This document shows, piece by piece, positions 53,382 to 62,332 of a DNA stretch of 64,000 nt. Position 1 is the first letter of the stretch; every line of letters starts with the position of its first letter. Below the pieces are notes generated by a model. That model had not been told where the DNA came from. It made no database searches and worked only from the letters and a program-made list of their open reading frames with translations. The translations under genes and the position numbers were made by a program. This stretch comes from Gordonia sp. UBA5067 (GTDB lineage Bacteria > Actinomycetota > Actinomycetes > Mycobacteriales > Mycobacteriaceae), in contig NZ_DIAX01000086.1 of NCBI RefSeq assembly GCF_002414845.1, positions 12,563-76,562 on the forward strand. The letters run 5' to 3'.

Positions 53382-53852
53382 CTATGACCCGAATGGCGAG
53401 GTCTGCCGGGGGGACGGCTTCGGCTTGCGCCAGGTGATGGACCAGGTGGCCAGCCGATCACCTAAGGCACCTTCGTAGGCGATCAATGTCGGCCGAGGCC
53501 CATCGATGTCGAAGGCGACAGTGCCGCGGGCGCGTTCGCCGGCCGGAAGGCTACCGGATCCAAGTGTCGTGCTTGAGTAGTCTGGGCTGCTGTACATCGT
53601 GCCGTCGGCGGCCTTTGCCGACCAGTACAGCGGATTGACGGCGAGCGACCCGCGGGTTGCGGTGATAGTCGCGGTGAAACTGAAGGTGCTCCCACTCATC
53701 TGGATGTCAGTGACATCGACATAGCCTGCGTCGTCGTAGTCGGAGATGTACTTGCCCTCGGCCGCTGCGGCCTGGCCGCTGGGGGCAAGAAGCGCGATGA
53801 GAGCGAGACTCAGTGCGATCGCCAAGCGGGCGATGCGGGTGGACGAAATAAT
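53382..53852 (-). CDS. Secreted MPT63-like (DUF1942-type) protein
   Basis: A secreted protein of about 156 residues. The signal peptide RLAIALSLALIALLAPSGQA ends at AAAA before EGKYISD. The mature domain (FSFTATITATRGSLAVNPLY, RGTVAFDIDGPRPT) looks like the immunoglobulin-like fold of MPT63-type proteins; this is a tentative link. The start is peculiar: an ideal AGGAGG (53859-53864) is 6 nt upstream of ATT at 53852, and the only normal start, GTG 53882, lies upstream of that site. I give 53852 as the start, with GTG 53882 (166 residues) as the alternative. Confidence 0.65.
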   Translation of the reverse strand: MISSTRIARLAIALSLALIALLAPSGQAAAAEGKYISDYDDAGYVDVTDIQMSGSTFSFTATITATRGSLAVNPLYWSAKAADGTMYSSPDYSSTTLGSGSLPAGERARGTVAFDIDGPRPTLIAYEGALGDRLATWSITWRKPKPSPRQTSPFGS

Positions 53853-53983
53853 TGTGGACCTCCTAGGTTGCCGACGGTTCACATCTCCGGTGATCCGTTT
53901 CGGCAGAGACTAGGTCGACGGTCTGACACCGCGGCGCGGATCGTGTGCGGGACAAGGGCAGCGCGTCGCGGTCGGCGGGCGCG

Positions 53984-54009
53984 TTGTTCACAGTTTCGTG
54001 TTGTCCACA
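53984..54009 (+). promoter_or_regulatory. Two DnaA-box-like sequences
   Basis: TTGTTCACA (53984-53992) and TTGTCCACA (54001-54009) are 17 bp apart, start to start. The second equals the actinobacterial DnaA-box consensus; the first has one mismatch. They lie in the spacer between the MPT63-like and Uma2 genes. Confidence 0.5.
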
Positions 54010-54097
54010 GGACGGTTGTGAGCGGGCCTGTTGTTGGGGTGATTCTTGCAGGTCGTGGCGCTAGATTCGGTCGCCGTGGGGGAGGGTGAGGACTACG

Positions 54098-54658
54098 ATG
54101 ACGGCTATGACGACCGAGGTCTTAGGGCTGCCGCGGGGCCGGGCGTTGACGCGCGAGGATTTGGATGCGATGCCTGATGATGGGCATCGGTATGAGCTCC
54201 TCGACGGGATTCTCGTCGTGAGTCCGGCGCCGCGACTGGTGCATCAGCAGGTCGTGCTTATGTTGTCTCGCGTCCTTTTTGATGCGTGCCCGAGCGAGTT
54301 CCGCATGTACTTCGCGCCGGTCGATGTTGTGCTCGCCGAGGACACGGTGATGCAGCCGGATCTGTTGGTGGCGCCGCGGGAGGCGTTCACTGAGCGGGAT
54401 TTGCCGGGGGCGCCGCTGCTTGCGGTCGAGGTGTTGTCGCCGTCGACGCGGAGCGTTGACTTGTTGTTGAAGAAGGATCGATTGCGTCGTGCTGGGTGCG
54501 CGCACTATTGGGTCGTCGATCCGGATGAGCCGTCGATCATCGCGTGGGCGTTGCGCGACGGGCAGTATGTCGAGGTGGGCCGCGCAGTCGACGGTGCGAC
54601 GTTGCGGCTGACTGAACCGTTCAACGTCGCGCTGATTCCCGCCGAGCTCCTCGACTAG
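54098..54658 (+). CDS. Uma2 family (DUF820) restriction-endonuclease-like protein
   Basis: A 186-residue PD-(D/E)XK nuclease-fold protein. DGHRYELLDGILVVSPAP, DTVMQPDLLVAPRE, LLAVEVLSPSTRSVDLLLKK and HYWVVDPDEPSIIAW contain the acidic residues and the lysine of the family's active-site pattern. ATG 54098 is preceded by GAGG with a 6-nt spacer; GTG 54086 is the alternative. Uma2 proteins are common in mobile or variable regions, and their role is not settled. A broken copy lies 0.7 kb upstream in the same orientation. Confidence 0.88.
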   Translation: MTAMTTEVLGLPRGRALTREDLDAMPDDGHRYELLDGILVVSPAPRLVHQQVVLMLSRVLFDACPSEFRMYFAPVDVVLAEDTVMQPDLLVAPREAFTERDLPGAPLLAVEVLSPSTRSVDLLLKKDRLRRAGCAHYWVVDPDEPSIIAWALRDGQYVEVGRAVDGATLRLTEPFNVALIPAELLD

Positions 54659-54714
54659 CTGCGGCAGCACGCGTTCTGCCTGTGTCCTCGACTTACGGCT
54701 CCGCCAGCCGGCGT

Positions 54715-55473
54715 TTACCTAGCCGACGGCAGAGCGACGTGGCGGGCGAAGAAGCGGGTGGCATCTTCGCCCGCGAACTGAGGAGTGCCAGCGTGGCCGC
54801 CCATGTTGGCGTTGAGCGTCTTCTCCGTCGAACCGAAAGCGTCGAAGAGGTCGAGCGCCATCCCGCGATCATTTCCTTCGTCATCCCACTGGAGGAGAAT
54901 GTGCAGCGGAATTGTGACCCGCCGCGCCTCCGCCAAAGTCGCGCGCGGCACGTAGCTACCGGCGAAGAAGGCGGCCGCTGCCACACGCGGGTCGACGACG
55001 GCCAGCCGCACTCCGATGGCGATCACCCCACCGGAGAAGCCCACTCGTTCGCCGATTTCGGGACGGGCAAGGACCTCGTCGAGCGTGGTCTGCCACTCCG
55101 GAACCGCCTGATCGACGAGCGGCAGGATCAGCTGGTCGATCACCTTCTCCGCAGGCTGCTCACCAGCGGAGATGGCCCGACGAAGCTCGCCGAAGGCGTG
55201 CGCCATACCGGGCAGCGGGGCCCGGTCGCCCGCGCCGGGCAGCTCGACGGTGACCGCGGCGAAACCGGCTGCGGCGGCGCTGCGGGCCCGTTCCAATAGG
55301 CGGGGATACATCCGTCGCGTCCCAATGCTGCCTGGTTGGTTGAGCAGGATGAGTGGCACCGGTGCGGATGCGGAAGCGGCTGGCGGTGTCCACAGGATGC
55401 CAGTGGTGTCACCGAGAGTGAACTCGCGCTCGGTGATGCCCTCGGCGAGATGTTGTTCAGAAGTGAAGCGCAT
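54715..55473 (-). CDS. Alpha/beta hydrolase (dienelactone-hydrolase-like)
   Basis: A 252-residue alpha/beta hydrolase. The nucleophile elbow is GFSGGV (Ser near residue 147), the acid is in WDDEGNDR, and the His in NANMGGHAG. It appears to be a cytosolic esterase or hydrolase. ATG 55473 has GAAAGG with a 7-nt spacer; that ribosome-binding site adjoins a hairpin and a leader peptide, so expression is probably controlled at the RNA level. Confidence 0.83.
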   Translation of the reverse strand: MRFTSEQHLAEGITEREFTLGDTTGILWTPPAASASAPVPLILLNQPGSIGTRRMYPRLLERARSAAAAGFAAVTVELPGAGDRAPLPGMAHAFGELRRAISAGEQPAEKVIDQLILPLVDQAVPEWQTTLDEVLARPEIGERVGFSGGVIAIGVRLAVVDPRVAAAAFFAGSYVPRATLAEARRVTIPLHILLQWDDEGNDRGMALDLFDAFGSTEKTLNANMGGHAGTPQFAGEDATRFFARHVALPSAR

Positions 55474-55485
55474 GGTCGTGCCTTT

Positions 55486-55515
55486 CGGGAGTGCTGCTTA
55501 TCAGCGGCGCTCCCG
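55486..55515 (-). promoter_or_regulatory. Attenuator-like hairpin before the hydrolase gene
   Basis: CGGGAGTGCTGC (55486-55497) pairs with GCGGCGCTCCCG (55504-55515), with G-U/mismatch tolerance and a TTATCA loop. The stem directly adjoins the hydrolase ribosome-binding site (55481-55486) and begins 6 nt after the leader-peptide stop. Confidence 0.55.
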
Positions 55516-55521
55516 GGCGAC

Positions 55522-55572
55522 CTATCGCCGGACCGTGACTCCCCAGGGGAGCACCAACGTCAATTCGTTCAC
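55522..55572 (-). CDS. 16-residue leader peptide upstream of the hydrolase
   Basis: GTG 55572 to TAG 55522 encodes VNELTLVLPWGVTVRR. A perfect AGGAGG (55581-55586) lies 8 nt upstream, one of the strongest ribosome-binding sites in the window, while no longer frame exists. TACACT at 55610-55615 (minus strand) may be a -10 element. Its stop is 48 nt before the hydrolase ATG with a hairpin between. It is a good candidate for a translation-sensing leader. Confidence 0.6.
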   Translation of the reverse strand: MNELTLVLPWGVTVRR

Positions 55573-55763
55573 GGGTACCACCTCCTCGGATTCCTGCACG
55601 GGCCAGGCGAGTGTATCAGCGCCTACGCCGGACTCGTCTCTTCTCGTAGCGGTCGCTCAGCGATTAACCACGCTCGGGGTAGCGATGGTTCTGGTGTCCT
55701 CGTCCAGATCGCGACGTGCTGCCGCCTAACGTGTGGGCAGGACCGACGCGAAGGCTGGGCGAA

Positions 55764-56210
55764 ATGACTGTTGATCAATCTGGACTACAACTCATGCTGG
55801 ACGAAGCGGAGATCCGTCGGCTGCTGACGCGCTACTGCGCAGCGGTCGATGACCGCGACTGGGAGCGCTACCGCACCGTCTTTACCCGTGATGCCTGGAT
55901 CGACTACACGTCGGCACCTCATGGTGAGGCGGGCACGCTCGACGACACCGTCGACTGGCTTTCGACGAACCTCGTCCTTTTGCCGATGACGATGCACTGC
56001 GTGATGAACGTCGACGCCACGATCGACGGCGATACCGCGACCGTGCGTGCGCAGTTCTACAACCCGCTGAAGATTCCGGGCGTCGAAGGAGCGTCGTTCT
56101 GCGGCGGGTATTACAACCATGAACTTGTTCGCACCGAGAATGGTTGGCGCAGTAGGAAGCTCGTCGAAGACAACGTCTGGTTCGAAAACAATCCGTTTGT
56201 GAACGAATAG
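55764..56210 (+). CDS. SnoaL-like (NTF2 fold) protein
   Basis: A 148-residue SnoaL_4-type protein. LLTRYCAAVDDRDWERYRTVF, DAWIDYTSAPHG, and HCVMNVDATIDGDTATVRAQF are typical of the NTF2-like family, which includes isomerases, dehydratases and unknown binding proteins. ATG 55764 is chosen because the conserved part begins soon after it. The function is unknown. Confidence 0.85.
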   Translation: MTVDQSGLQLMLDEAEIRRLLTRYCAAVDDRDWERYRTVFTRDAWIDYTSAPHGEAGTLDDTVDWLSTNLVLLPMTMHCVMNVDATIDGDTATVRAQFYNPLKIPGVEGASFCGGYYNHELVRTENGWRSRKLVEDNVWFENNPFVNE

Positions 56211-56222
56211 CTGCTGGCGCAG

Positions 56223-56813
56223 TTACGAACCGATAGTGGTGGCGTCGAGGATGAGCCAGTTTTGATTCTTGTCGACCGTGACTTTGAGGGTCATCTGACT
56301 GGTATTGCCGTTCGGCGTCAGCTTGTTCGTGGCCTTGGCCTGAATTACTGCGTTGACCACGTACACACCGTTTTGTGCCGACGAGACCGACGCCGCGATT
56401 GGTGTTGCGGTGGACACCATCTGCTGCTCGACAGCCAGCTGTTCCATCGTGGAGACGGTCCCCCGCAGTTGCTGCTTGACCTTAGGTGTGGTGTTGGCGG
56501 AGTTGATCCAGTCCTTCCACGCCGTGAGGTCGTGATAGTCCATCGTCGTCATCCCGACGGCATAGTTCATCGCCACCTTCTCGGCATGCGCGTTGTTCCG
56601 CAGGGCTGCTGCGTCGCTGGCGGCACTACGGTCATGCAGCCACAGCGCACCCAGGGCGGCATTGGCGATCAGCGACAGGACCAGGAACGTCGACGCGATG
56701 ATCGCCACCCACCGCGTTCCGTTCGACGAGGTGGCCGACGACGGGGGCGGCATGACTGGCGGGGGCGGCATGAACGGTGGTTGGAAGCGCTGATTGGGCG
56801 GCGGGGTCGTCAT
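56223..56813 (-). CDS. Mce-associated-type membrane protein
   Basis: A 196-residue bitopic protein: a Pro-rich cytoplasmic N-terminus (QPPFMPPPPVMPPPSS), one helix (WVAIIASTFLVLSLIANAAL), and an extracellular domain with DYHDLTAWKDWINSANT and TLKVTVDKNQNWLILDATT, the VirB8/NTF2-like pattern of Mce-associated proteins (Mas). ATG 56813 is the start. No mce genes are in the window, so it may be an orphan. Confidence 0.72.
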   Translation of the reverse strand: MTTPPPNQRFQPPFMPPPPVMPPPSSATSSNGTRWVAIIASTFLVLSLIANAALGALWLHDRSAASDAAALRNNAHAEKVAMNYAVGMTTMDYHDLTAWKDWINSANTTPKVKQQLRGTVSTMEQLAVEQQMVSTATPIAASVSSAQNGVYVVNAVIQAKATNKLTPNGNTSQMTLKVTVDKNQNWLILDATTIGS

Positions 56814-56876
56814 GGGTATCTCTCTGCTAAGTGGGCGCCTCAAACTAGCTGGTGCCCCGACATCTGCCAATAGCTA

Positions 56877-56907
56877 CCCCTACGAGGGAACTACTCCCTC
56901 GTAGGGG
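56877..56907 (-). terminator. Terminator hairpin downstream of catalase
   Basis: CCCCTACGAGGGA (56877-56889) pairs perfectly with TCCCTCGTAGGGG (56895-56907), with an ACTAC loop. It lies 23 bp after the catalase stop and about 60 bp before the Mce-associated-type gene start. Confidence 0.8.
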
Positions 56908-56930
56908 TTCACTATGTGCAGATCCCAGGG

Positions 56931-58376
56931 TCAACCGGCTCGCACTGCGGCCTCGATGCGGGCTCCCACCTCCGGATCGATGTTCTTCCAGTACTCGAAG
57001 GCGCGCGCCAGGACCGGCTCGCTGACGCCGGCGAGTAAATGCCCGGCGGTGTTGGCGACCAGGCGACTGCGCGCGTCGTCGTCGAGCACGTCGCGGACCA
57101 AGGTGCCCGCCTGACCCCAGTCGTCATCCTCGGCGTGCAAGGTATACGCGGTGCGCAGGATCTCGCCGTCGGCCGCCCACTGCGGCTCGGCCTGACCCGG
57201 ATAGTCCGCGGCGGGACCGCCTTTGGAGTTCGGGGCGTAGACCGGATCGTGTACCGGATCGATGCGCATCGCACCGTCCTTGGAGTAGCTGTGCACCTCG
57301 TTGCGCGGCCGGTTGACCGGAATCTGCTGATAGTTGGCCCCGATCCGGGCGCGATGCGCATCGGGGTAGGCGAAGACGCGGCCCAGCAGCATCTTGTCGG
57401 GGCTGAACCCGATGCCGGGCACCACGTTGCTCGGTGCAAAGGCCGCCTGCTCGATCTGTGCGTGATGATCGACCGGATTGGTGTGCAGGGTCATGCGCCC
57501 GACCTCGATCAGCGGATAGTCGCCGTGCGGCCACACCTTGGTCAGGTCAAACGGGTTGAACCGGTAGTCCTTTGCATCGTCGAAGGGCATCAGCTGCACG
57601 TGCAGCGTCCAGCTGGGGTGATCGCCCGCAGCGATCGACTCGAACAAATCCCTCGTGTAGTGGTCGGGGTCAGTCATTGTGAAGCGCGCAGCCTCGTCGT
57701 CGGTGAGGCACTCAACGCCCTGATCGGTCTTGAAGTGGTACTTGACCCAGTGCTTCACGCCGTCGGCGTTGACCCACAGGTAGGTGTGCGAGCTGTAGCC
57801 GTTCATGTGCCGCCACGTCGACGGTGTACCGCGGTCACCCATCAACCACGCGACTTGATGCGCGGTCTCGGGCGAAAGGGTCCAGAAATCCCACTGCATG
57901 TCGTGGTCGCGCAGATTGTTGTCGGCGCGGCGCTTCTGGGAGCGGATGAAGTGCTGGAACTTCAGGGGATCGCGCATGAAGAAGACCGGCGTGTTGTTGC
58001 CGACCATGTCGTAGTTGCCTTCGTCGGTATAAAACTTGAGCGAGAAGCCACGGGGGTCGCGCCAGGTATCGGGGCTGCCGCGCTCGCCGGCCACCGACGA
58101 AAACCGCGCAACCAATTCGGTTTTGCGGCCCGGCTGCAGGAAGTCCGCACAGGTGTACACGGAAACGTCGCCGGTGGTCTCGAAGGTGCCGAACGCGCCA
58201 CTGCCCTTCGCGTGCGGCTGGCGCTCGGGGATGCGTTCGCGGTTGAACTGGGCCATCTGCTCGATCAAATAGTGGTCGTGCAGCACGATGGGCCCGTTGG
58301 GTCCGACGGTCAGCGACTGGTCGTCGCTACCGGCCGGTGCCCCGGAGTCGCTGGTTGTAGATGGACGTTCCGACAT
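56931..58376 (-). CDS. katA: Monofunctional heme catalase
   Basis: A 481-residue small-subunit catalase, which splits hydrogen peroxide. Active-site His is in [12 protein letters not shown], Asn in [16 protein letters not shown], and the proximal heme Tyr in [14 protein letters not shown]. Size and the short C-terminus place it in the clade 3 type. ATG 58376 follows GGGAGG with an 8-nt spacer. No peroxide regulator gene (furA or oxyR) is adjacent. Confidence 0.95.
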   Translation of the reverse strand: MSERPSTTSDSGAPAGSDDQSLTVGPNGPIVLHDHYLIEQMAQFNRERIPERQPHAKGSGAFGTFETTGDVSVYTCADFLQPGRKTELVARFSSVAGERGSPDTWRDPRGFSLKFYTDEGNYDMVGNNTPVFFMRDPLKFQHFIRSQKRRADNNLRDHDMQWDFWTLSPETAHQVAWLMGDRGTPSTWRHMNGYSSHTYLWVNADGVKHWVKYHFKTDQGVECLTDDEAARFTMTDPDHYTRDLFESIAAGDHPSWTLHVQLMPFDDAKDYRFNPFDLTKVWPHGDYPLIEVGRMTLHTNPVDHHAQIEQAAFAPSNVVPGIGFSPDKMLLGRVFAYPDAHRARIGANYQQIPVNRPRNEVHSYSKDGAMRIDPVHDPVYAPNSKGGPAADYPGQAEPQWAADGEILRTAYTLHAEDDDWGQAGTLVRDVLDDDARSRLVANTAGHLLAGVSEPVLARAFEYWKNIDPEVGARIEAAVRAG

Positions 58377-58453
58377 GGCGATCGCCTCCCGGTGGTCGGC
58401 TCTGATTGGGCGAAGCAGCGGACCCGGAGCCGGCGAGCCCCCTATCTCGCACC

Positions 58454-59731
58454 CTACGCCGGTACGAGCGCCCGATAAACCAGATGGAGGGCGACGGTGG
58501 TGGCCAGGGTTCGGACGAGGGCCCGGTCACCGGGGAGCCAGCGGGTGATCGTCGTCGTCGCGCGGCCGGCGACGGCCAGCCCGAAGCACACCGTCCCGAC
58601 CGGTTTGCCGGGCACCGCGCCACCGGGTCCGGCAATCCCGCTGGTGGAGATGGCGATGTCGGCGCCGGTGACGGCTCGGGCCCCGTCGGCCATCGCCGCG
58701 GCAACCGGTTCGCTGACCGCGCCATGCTCGTCGATCAGTGCGGCCGGGACCCCGAGCACATCGGTCTTCACCGAGTTCGCGTACGAGACGATGCCGCCGA
58801 GGACATACGACGACGAGCCGGCGCGGTCGGTGAGGCGGGCGGCGACCATTCCGCCGGTGCAGGATTCGGCGGTGGCGATCGTCGCGCCGGCGAGGGCGGC
58901 GGCCAGCAGATCGTCGAGTGTGGTGCCGTCCGGGGAGAAGATCTCCGTCGAATACTGCTGCCGCAGCAGAGCTTTCAGATCCAGGTAGGTTTGCTCGTCG
59001 GCGTGCGGGAACCGGGTGCTGATGTCGAGTTCCCCGCCGCGCATGCACGTCGTGACCTCGAGTGCGCCGAACCCGGGTAGCTCCTGCTCGGCGCGCCGCA
59101 GGGTGGTGGCCAGATCTGGTTCGGACAGGCCGAAGGCGCGCAGCTGGCGGTGCTCGACGTCGTCGGCGCGGGCGAGTACCCCGGCGACGGCGGGGGTGGC
59201 GAGGGCCGCAGGCCACATGGCCTGCAGTTCCCGCGGGGGGCCCGGCAGGATGAGGATCGCGGGCCGGTCGGCGGCAGCCGCGATGGCGATGCCGGGTGCG
59301 GTCCCGGTGGGGGCAATCGGCAGTGCGCCGTCGGGTACGAGGGCTTGCTTGGCGATGGCGGCAGCCAAGGCGTCGGGAAGCTCGTCGACCTCGGCGTAGC
59401 GGCGCCAACTGCGGATGATGGCCTCGATTTGCTGGGCGAGCACATCGTCGGCGCGAAGTGGTAGACCGCAGAACGCGGCGACGGTCTCGACGGTGAGGTC
59501 GTCGGCGGTGGGGCCGAGGCCGCCGGTGGTGACGATCAGGTCGACCCGCTGGTCGGCGAGGAAGGCCAACTGCGCCGTCAGGTCGCGGGGACGGTCGCCG
59601 CAGATCGTTGTATGGGCAACGTCGACGCCGAGTTCGAGGAGCCGCGCGGCGACCCACGGGCCGTTCTGGTCGGCGATCTGTCCGCTGAGGACTTCGGTGC
59701 CGGTGACGATGATTCCCGCGCGTGCGCTCAC
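58454..59731 (-). CDS. cinA: CinA family protein (NMN deamidase/competence-damage inducible)
   Basis: A 425-residue two-domain CinA. The N-terminal MoCF-like domain has [20 protein letters not shown] and [15 protein letters not shown]; the C-terminal domain has [19 protein letters not shown] and [19 protein letters not shown], the NMN amidohydrolase signature. It recycles NMN to NaMN and/or hydrolyses ADP-ribose. GTG 59731 gives the conserved N-terminus; ATG 59755 is the alternative. It diverges from the DHFR-like gene. Confidence 0.9.
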   Translation of the reverse strand: MSARAGIIVTGTEVLSGQIADQNGPWVAARLLELGVDVAHTTICGDRPRDLTAQLAFLADQRVDLIVTTGGLGPTADDLTVETVAAFCGLPLRADDVLAQQIEAIIRSWRRYAEVDELPDALAAAIAKQALVPDGALPIAPTGTAPGIAIAAAADRPAILILPGPPRELQAMWPAALATPAVAGVLARADDVEHRQLRAFGLSEPDLATTLRRAEQELPGFGALEVTTCMRGGELDISTRFPHADEQTYLDLKALLRQQYSTEIFSPDGTTLDDLLAAALAGATIATAESCTGGMVAARLTDRAGSSSYVLGGIVSYANSVKTDVLGVPAALIDEHGAVSEPVAAAMADGARAVTGADIAISTSGIAGPGGAVPGKPVGTVCFGLAVAGRATTTITRWLPGDRALVRTLATTVALHLVYRALVPA

Positions 59732-59783
59732 TCTGCCGAGTCTAGGGAAGGGCATCCGCGCGGAATCCTCGTACGCTCGAGGC

Positions 59784-60341
59784 ATGGGACTTCTGACGTT
59801 CGGCCTCAACGTCACGCTTGACGGTTGCGTCGACCATGAGGCGGGGATCGCCGACGACGAGACGCACGCCTACTACACCGGACTGATGGACGCCGGCGGC
59901 GCAATGCTGTGGGGCCGCATCACCTACGAGATGATGGAGAGCTATTGGCCGGCGGTTGCGCGCGGCGACGAGGACGGGCCGCCGGCGATGCGGGACTGGG
60001 CGGCCAAGTTGGAGGCGAAGCCGAAGTACGTGGTGTCGTCGACGCGCCAAGACTTCCCGTGGACCAACAGCCACCACCTCGCCGGTGATCTGCGGGCGGG
60101 CGTGCAACAGCTCAAAGATGAGACGCCGACCGGCGTGCTCCTGGGCAGCGGAGCGCTCGCAACTGAACTCGACCGGCTGGATCTGATCGACGAGTACCGG
60201 TTCCTCGTCCACCCCAGGATCGCCGGCCGCGGTCCGACTTTGTACCAGAACGGACTGGCCAGCATCCGGCGGCTCGAGCTGGTGTCCTCGACGCCGCTGA
60301 GCAATGGTGTGGTTGCCATGCATTATCGGCGCGCGGGTTGA
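59784..60341 (+). CDS. Dihydrofolate reductase family protein (RibD C-terminal-like)
   Basis: A 185-residue DHFR-fold reductase. FGLNVTLDGCVDHEAG, LWGRITYEMMESYW and LVHPRIAGRGPTLY follow the pattern of the RibD_C/YwjB type. It probably uses NADPH or F420H2. The substrate is unknown. The ATG lies 53 bp from the divergent cinA start. Confidence 0.87.
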   Translation: MGLLTFGLNVTLDGCVDHEAGIADDETHAYYTGLMDAGGAMLWGRITYEMMESYWPAVARGDEDGPPAMRDWAAKLEAKPKYVVSSTRQDFPWTNSHHLAGDLRAGVQQLKDETPTGVLLGSGALATELDRLDLIDEYRFLVHPRIAGRGPTLYQNGLASIRRLELVSSTPLSNGVVAMHYRRAG

Positions 60342-60372
60342 GCCGTCGACGCGCATCGGTAGGTGGGCTGGG

Positions 60373-61818
60373 CTACGTAGCACTGGCCAACCGGGCCAAC
60401 GCCGCCACGAACCCAGCGTTGGGACCCGGCCCGCGGACAACCCGACGGACAGCAGTGTCGGCGTCCGCAAGCGCCACCCCGCGCTGCAGCGCATACGCGA
60501 TCGCCACGGCCGGGGTCCGGCTCTGTGCGGCGACGCAGTGCACCAGAACGCCATGCCCCTCGTCGCGCAGCGCCGCCACCGTCGCAGCGGCGTCGGCGAG
60601 CACGAAGTCCAGATTCGGGTTCACCGTCGGCGATGCTTCGTCGATCAGCCGGAACGGCACATGCTCAACCCCGGTGGGCACCTGCGAGGAACCGACCAGA
60701 CACAGACTCACCACGGCCGAGACCCCGGCGGGTAGCGCGTCCAATGCCAGGGCATCGCCGAGCCATACCCCGTCGTCGTACGGGTGGCGGACGAGGATGC
60801 CGGGGGCCTGGTCGGCGTAGTCGATGCGCGCCACCATCGGCCACCCGTATTTGCCGGGCGCACCATCGGTCGCGACATGGGCCAGCCCGACGAGTTGCTC
60901 GCCGGTCAGCCCGGGGTATCCGTGCAGGATCCGACGCCACTGCGCGGGAATCGCCGACGCTCCCCATCGCGCGCCGAGTAGCGCGCCGGCGATTGCGGCG
61001 ACGGTGTCGGTGTCATTGCCGATCCGGATTGCGCGATCGAGCGCCGTACCGAACTGTCGGCACGGACCGTCGGCGGGCGGCGGTGTGTGGACGATCGCCG
61101 ACCACGCCGCCTGCAGCGCCGAGACCACCCAGCCATTGGGGGTGAACACATTTGGGTCGGATTGTTCGGCCTCGTCGATCCGCTCGGTCCAGTACGCGAC
61201 GGCGTCGCCGTCGAGGAACGCGAGGCCGCCGCGCAGGTCCAGCTCGCCGTCGACGATGGCCCGCCGAATGGCGAGCGACCACAGCACGCACGCCTCCTGG
61301 GCGCGCGGGTCGGCGTGGGTCAGGGTGCTGACGTGACGAGCGGCGTCGACGACGGCGAGTGGGTCGGACAGGTACGGCAGTGCGACGGCGGCGGTGCGCA
61401 TGAGGGAGCCGTTGCCGGCGGAGTGACTGTTGTTGCGAGCGAAGTCCCGCGAGATCTCGGTGAGTCGTGCTCCGGTGGGTGATGCACCGCCGCGGCTCAG
61501 AACGCCGGATGTCTGGGTGCCGATGTCTTTCACGCCGCTGTCGACCCAATCACGGAAGTTCTGAGCGATGGCGGTGAGCCCCTCCTCGGAGCGTAGGTCG
61601 AGTCCACGGGCGGCGACGTCGAGGATGCCCCACGCCATGGTGGTGTCGTCGGTCCACTCGCCGGGAGCAAAGGGGCCGAGGCCGCCACCGATCATCTGCG
61701 GTCCGTCGGAACCGATTGCGGCCCGGTCGAATTCGTATGGCGCACCGAGGGCGTCGCCGACGGCGGAGCCGAGGACCGCGCCGCATGCGCGGTCGAGTTG
61801 TGCGGGAGTCAGGGTCAT
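60373..61818 (-). CDS. ADP-ribosylglycohydrolase fused to a dual-specificity phosphatase domain
   Basis: A 481-residue two-domain enzyme. Residues 1 to about 325 form a DraG/ARH-type ADP-ribosylglycohydrolase: GSAVGDALGAPYEF, the metal motif EWTDDTTMAWG (56-60), NNSHSAGNGSLMR and IRIGNDTDTVAAIAGALLG. Residues about 335-481 form a tyrosine/dual-specificity phosphatase with the complete C-x5-R loop HCVAAQSRTP (C428, R434). It could remove ADP-ribose from a target or a signal and dephosphorylate the product or another substrate. It follows the YbjN-like gene with a 1-nt gap; both are opposite a NrtR-type regulator. Confidence 0.88.
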   Translation of the reverse strand: MTLTPAQLDRACGAVLGSAVGDALGAPYEFDRAAIGSDGPQMIGGGLGPFAPGEWTDDTTMAWGILDVAARGLDLRSEEGLTAIAQNFRDWVDSGVKDIGTQTSGVLSRGGASPTGARLTEISRDFARNNSHSAGNGSLMRTAAVALPYLSDPLAVVDAARHVSTLTHADPRAQEACVLWSLAIRRAIVDGELDLRGGLAFLDGDAVAYWTERIDEAEQSDPNVFTPNGWVVSALQAAWSAIVHTPPPADGPCRQFGTALDRAIRIGNDTDTVAAIAGALLGARWGASAIPAQWRRILHGYPGLTGEQLVGLAHVATDGAPGKYGWPMVARIDYADQAPGILVRHPYDDGVWLGDALALDALPAGVSAVVSLCLVGSSQVPTGVEHVPFRLIDEASPTVNPNLDFVLADAAATVAALRDEGHGVLVHCVAAQSRTPAVAIAYALQRGVALADADTAVRRVVRGPGPNAGFVAALARLASAT

Positions 61819-61819
61819 G

Positions 61820-62323
61820 TCAGGCCACCTTTGCGCCGGTGCGGTAGGCCAGGTCGTCACGGGTGGACGTCATGGTCTGGAGGAATCTATCGATGAGGAC
61901 TGACAAGTGGAGCGGGACGAACGGCAGTGCAACCATGGCGGTCTCCTGCCAGACGTCGCGACCGGCCAGCGACCAGCGGCTGAACGTGGCGGTGCGGTTG
62001 AGGATCCCGAGTTCCACCTCGGTCGCCCGGCGTGAGTACACGCCGTGCCCGACGCGCGCCATGATCGTGATGGCGGGGAAGTCGGCGTGGACGCGGATCC
62101 ATACCGGCTGGCCCATGTGGTGCAGCACGAAGTCGCGGTCGTCGTCGACGGCGGGTCGCTCGCCGAACTTTTCGGTCAGTGCATCGCCGACGAGCCGGAT
62201 CAGCTCGTCGCGGTTGGTCGACAACTGAGCGAGTTCGCCTGTGTCGACTGTGGTGCGTTCCGCGTCGAACTCTTCCCACAGCTTGTCGCTGTCGCGGTCG
62301 GGTCGTTGGTCTTCTCGTCGCAT
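61820..62323 (-). CDS. YbjN / type III secretion chaperone-like protein
   Basis: A 167-residue soluble protein with the mixed alpha/beta pattern of YbjN/TY-Chap proteins (VLHHMGQPVWIRVHADFPAI, ILNRTATFSRWSLAGRD). ATG 62323 follows GGAGAAG. It is the first gene of the operon with the ADP-ribosylglycohydrolase. In other bacteria such proteins act as chaperones or adaptors; here it may bring a substrate to the downstream enzyme (inference). Confidence 0.75.
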   Translation of the reverse strand: MRREDQRPDRDSDKLWEEFDAERTTVDTGELAQLSTNRDELIRLVGDALTEKFGERPAVDDDRDFVLHHMGQPVWIRVHADFPAITIMARVGHGVYSRRATEVELGILNRTATFSRWSLAGRDVWQETAMVALPFVPLHLSVLIDRFLQTMTSTRDDLAYRTGAKVA

Positions 62324-62332
62324 GTCTTCTCC

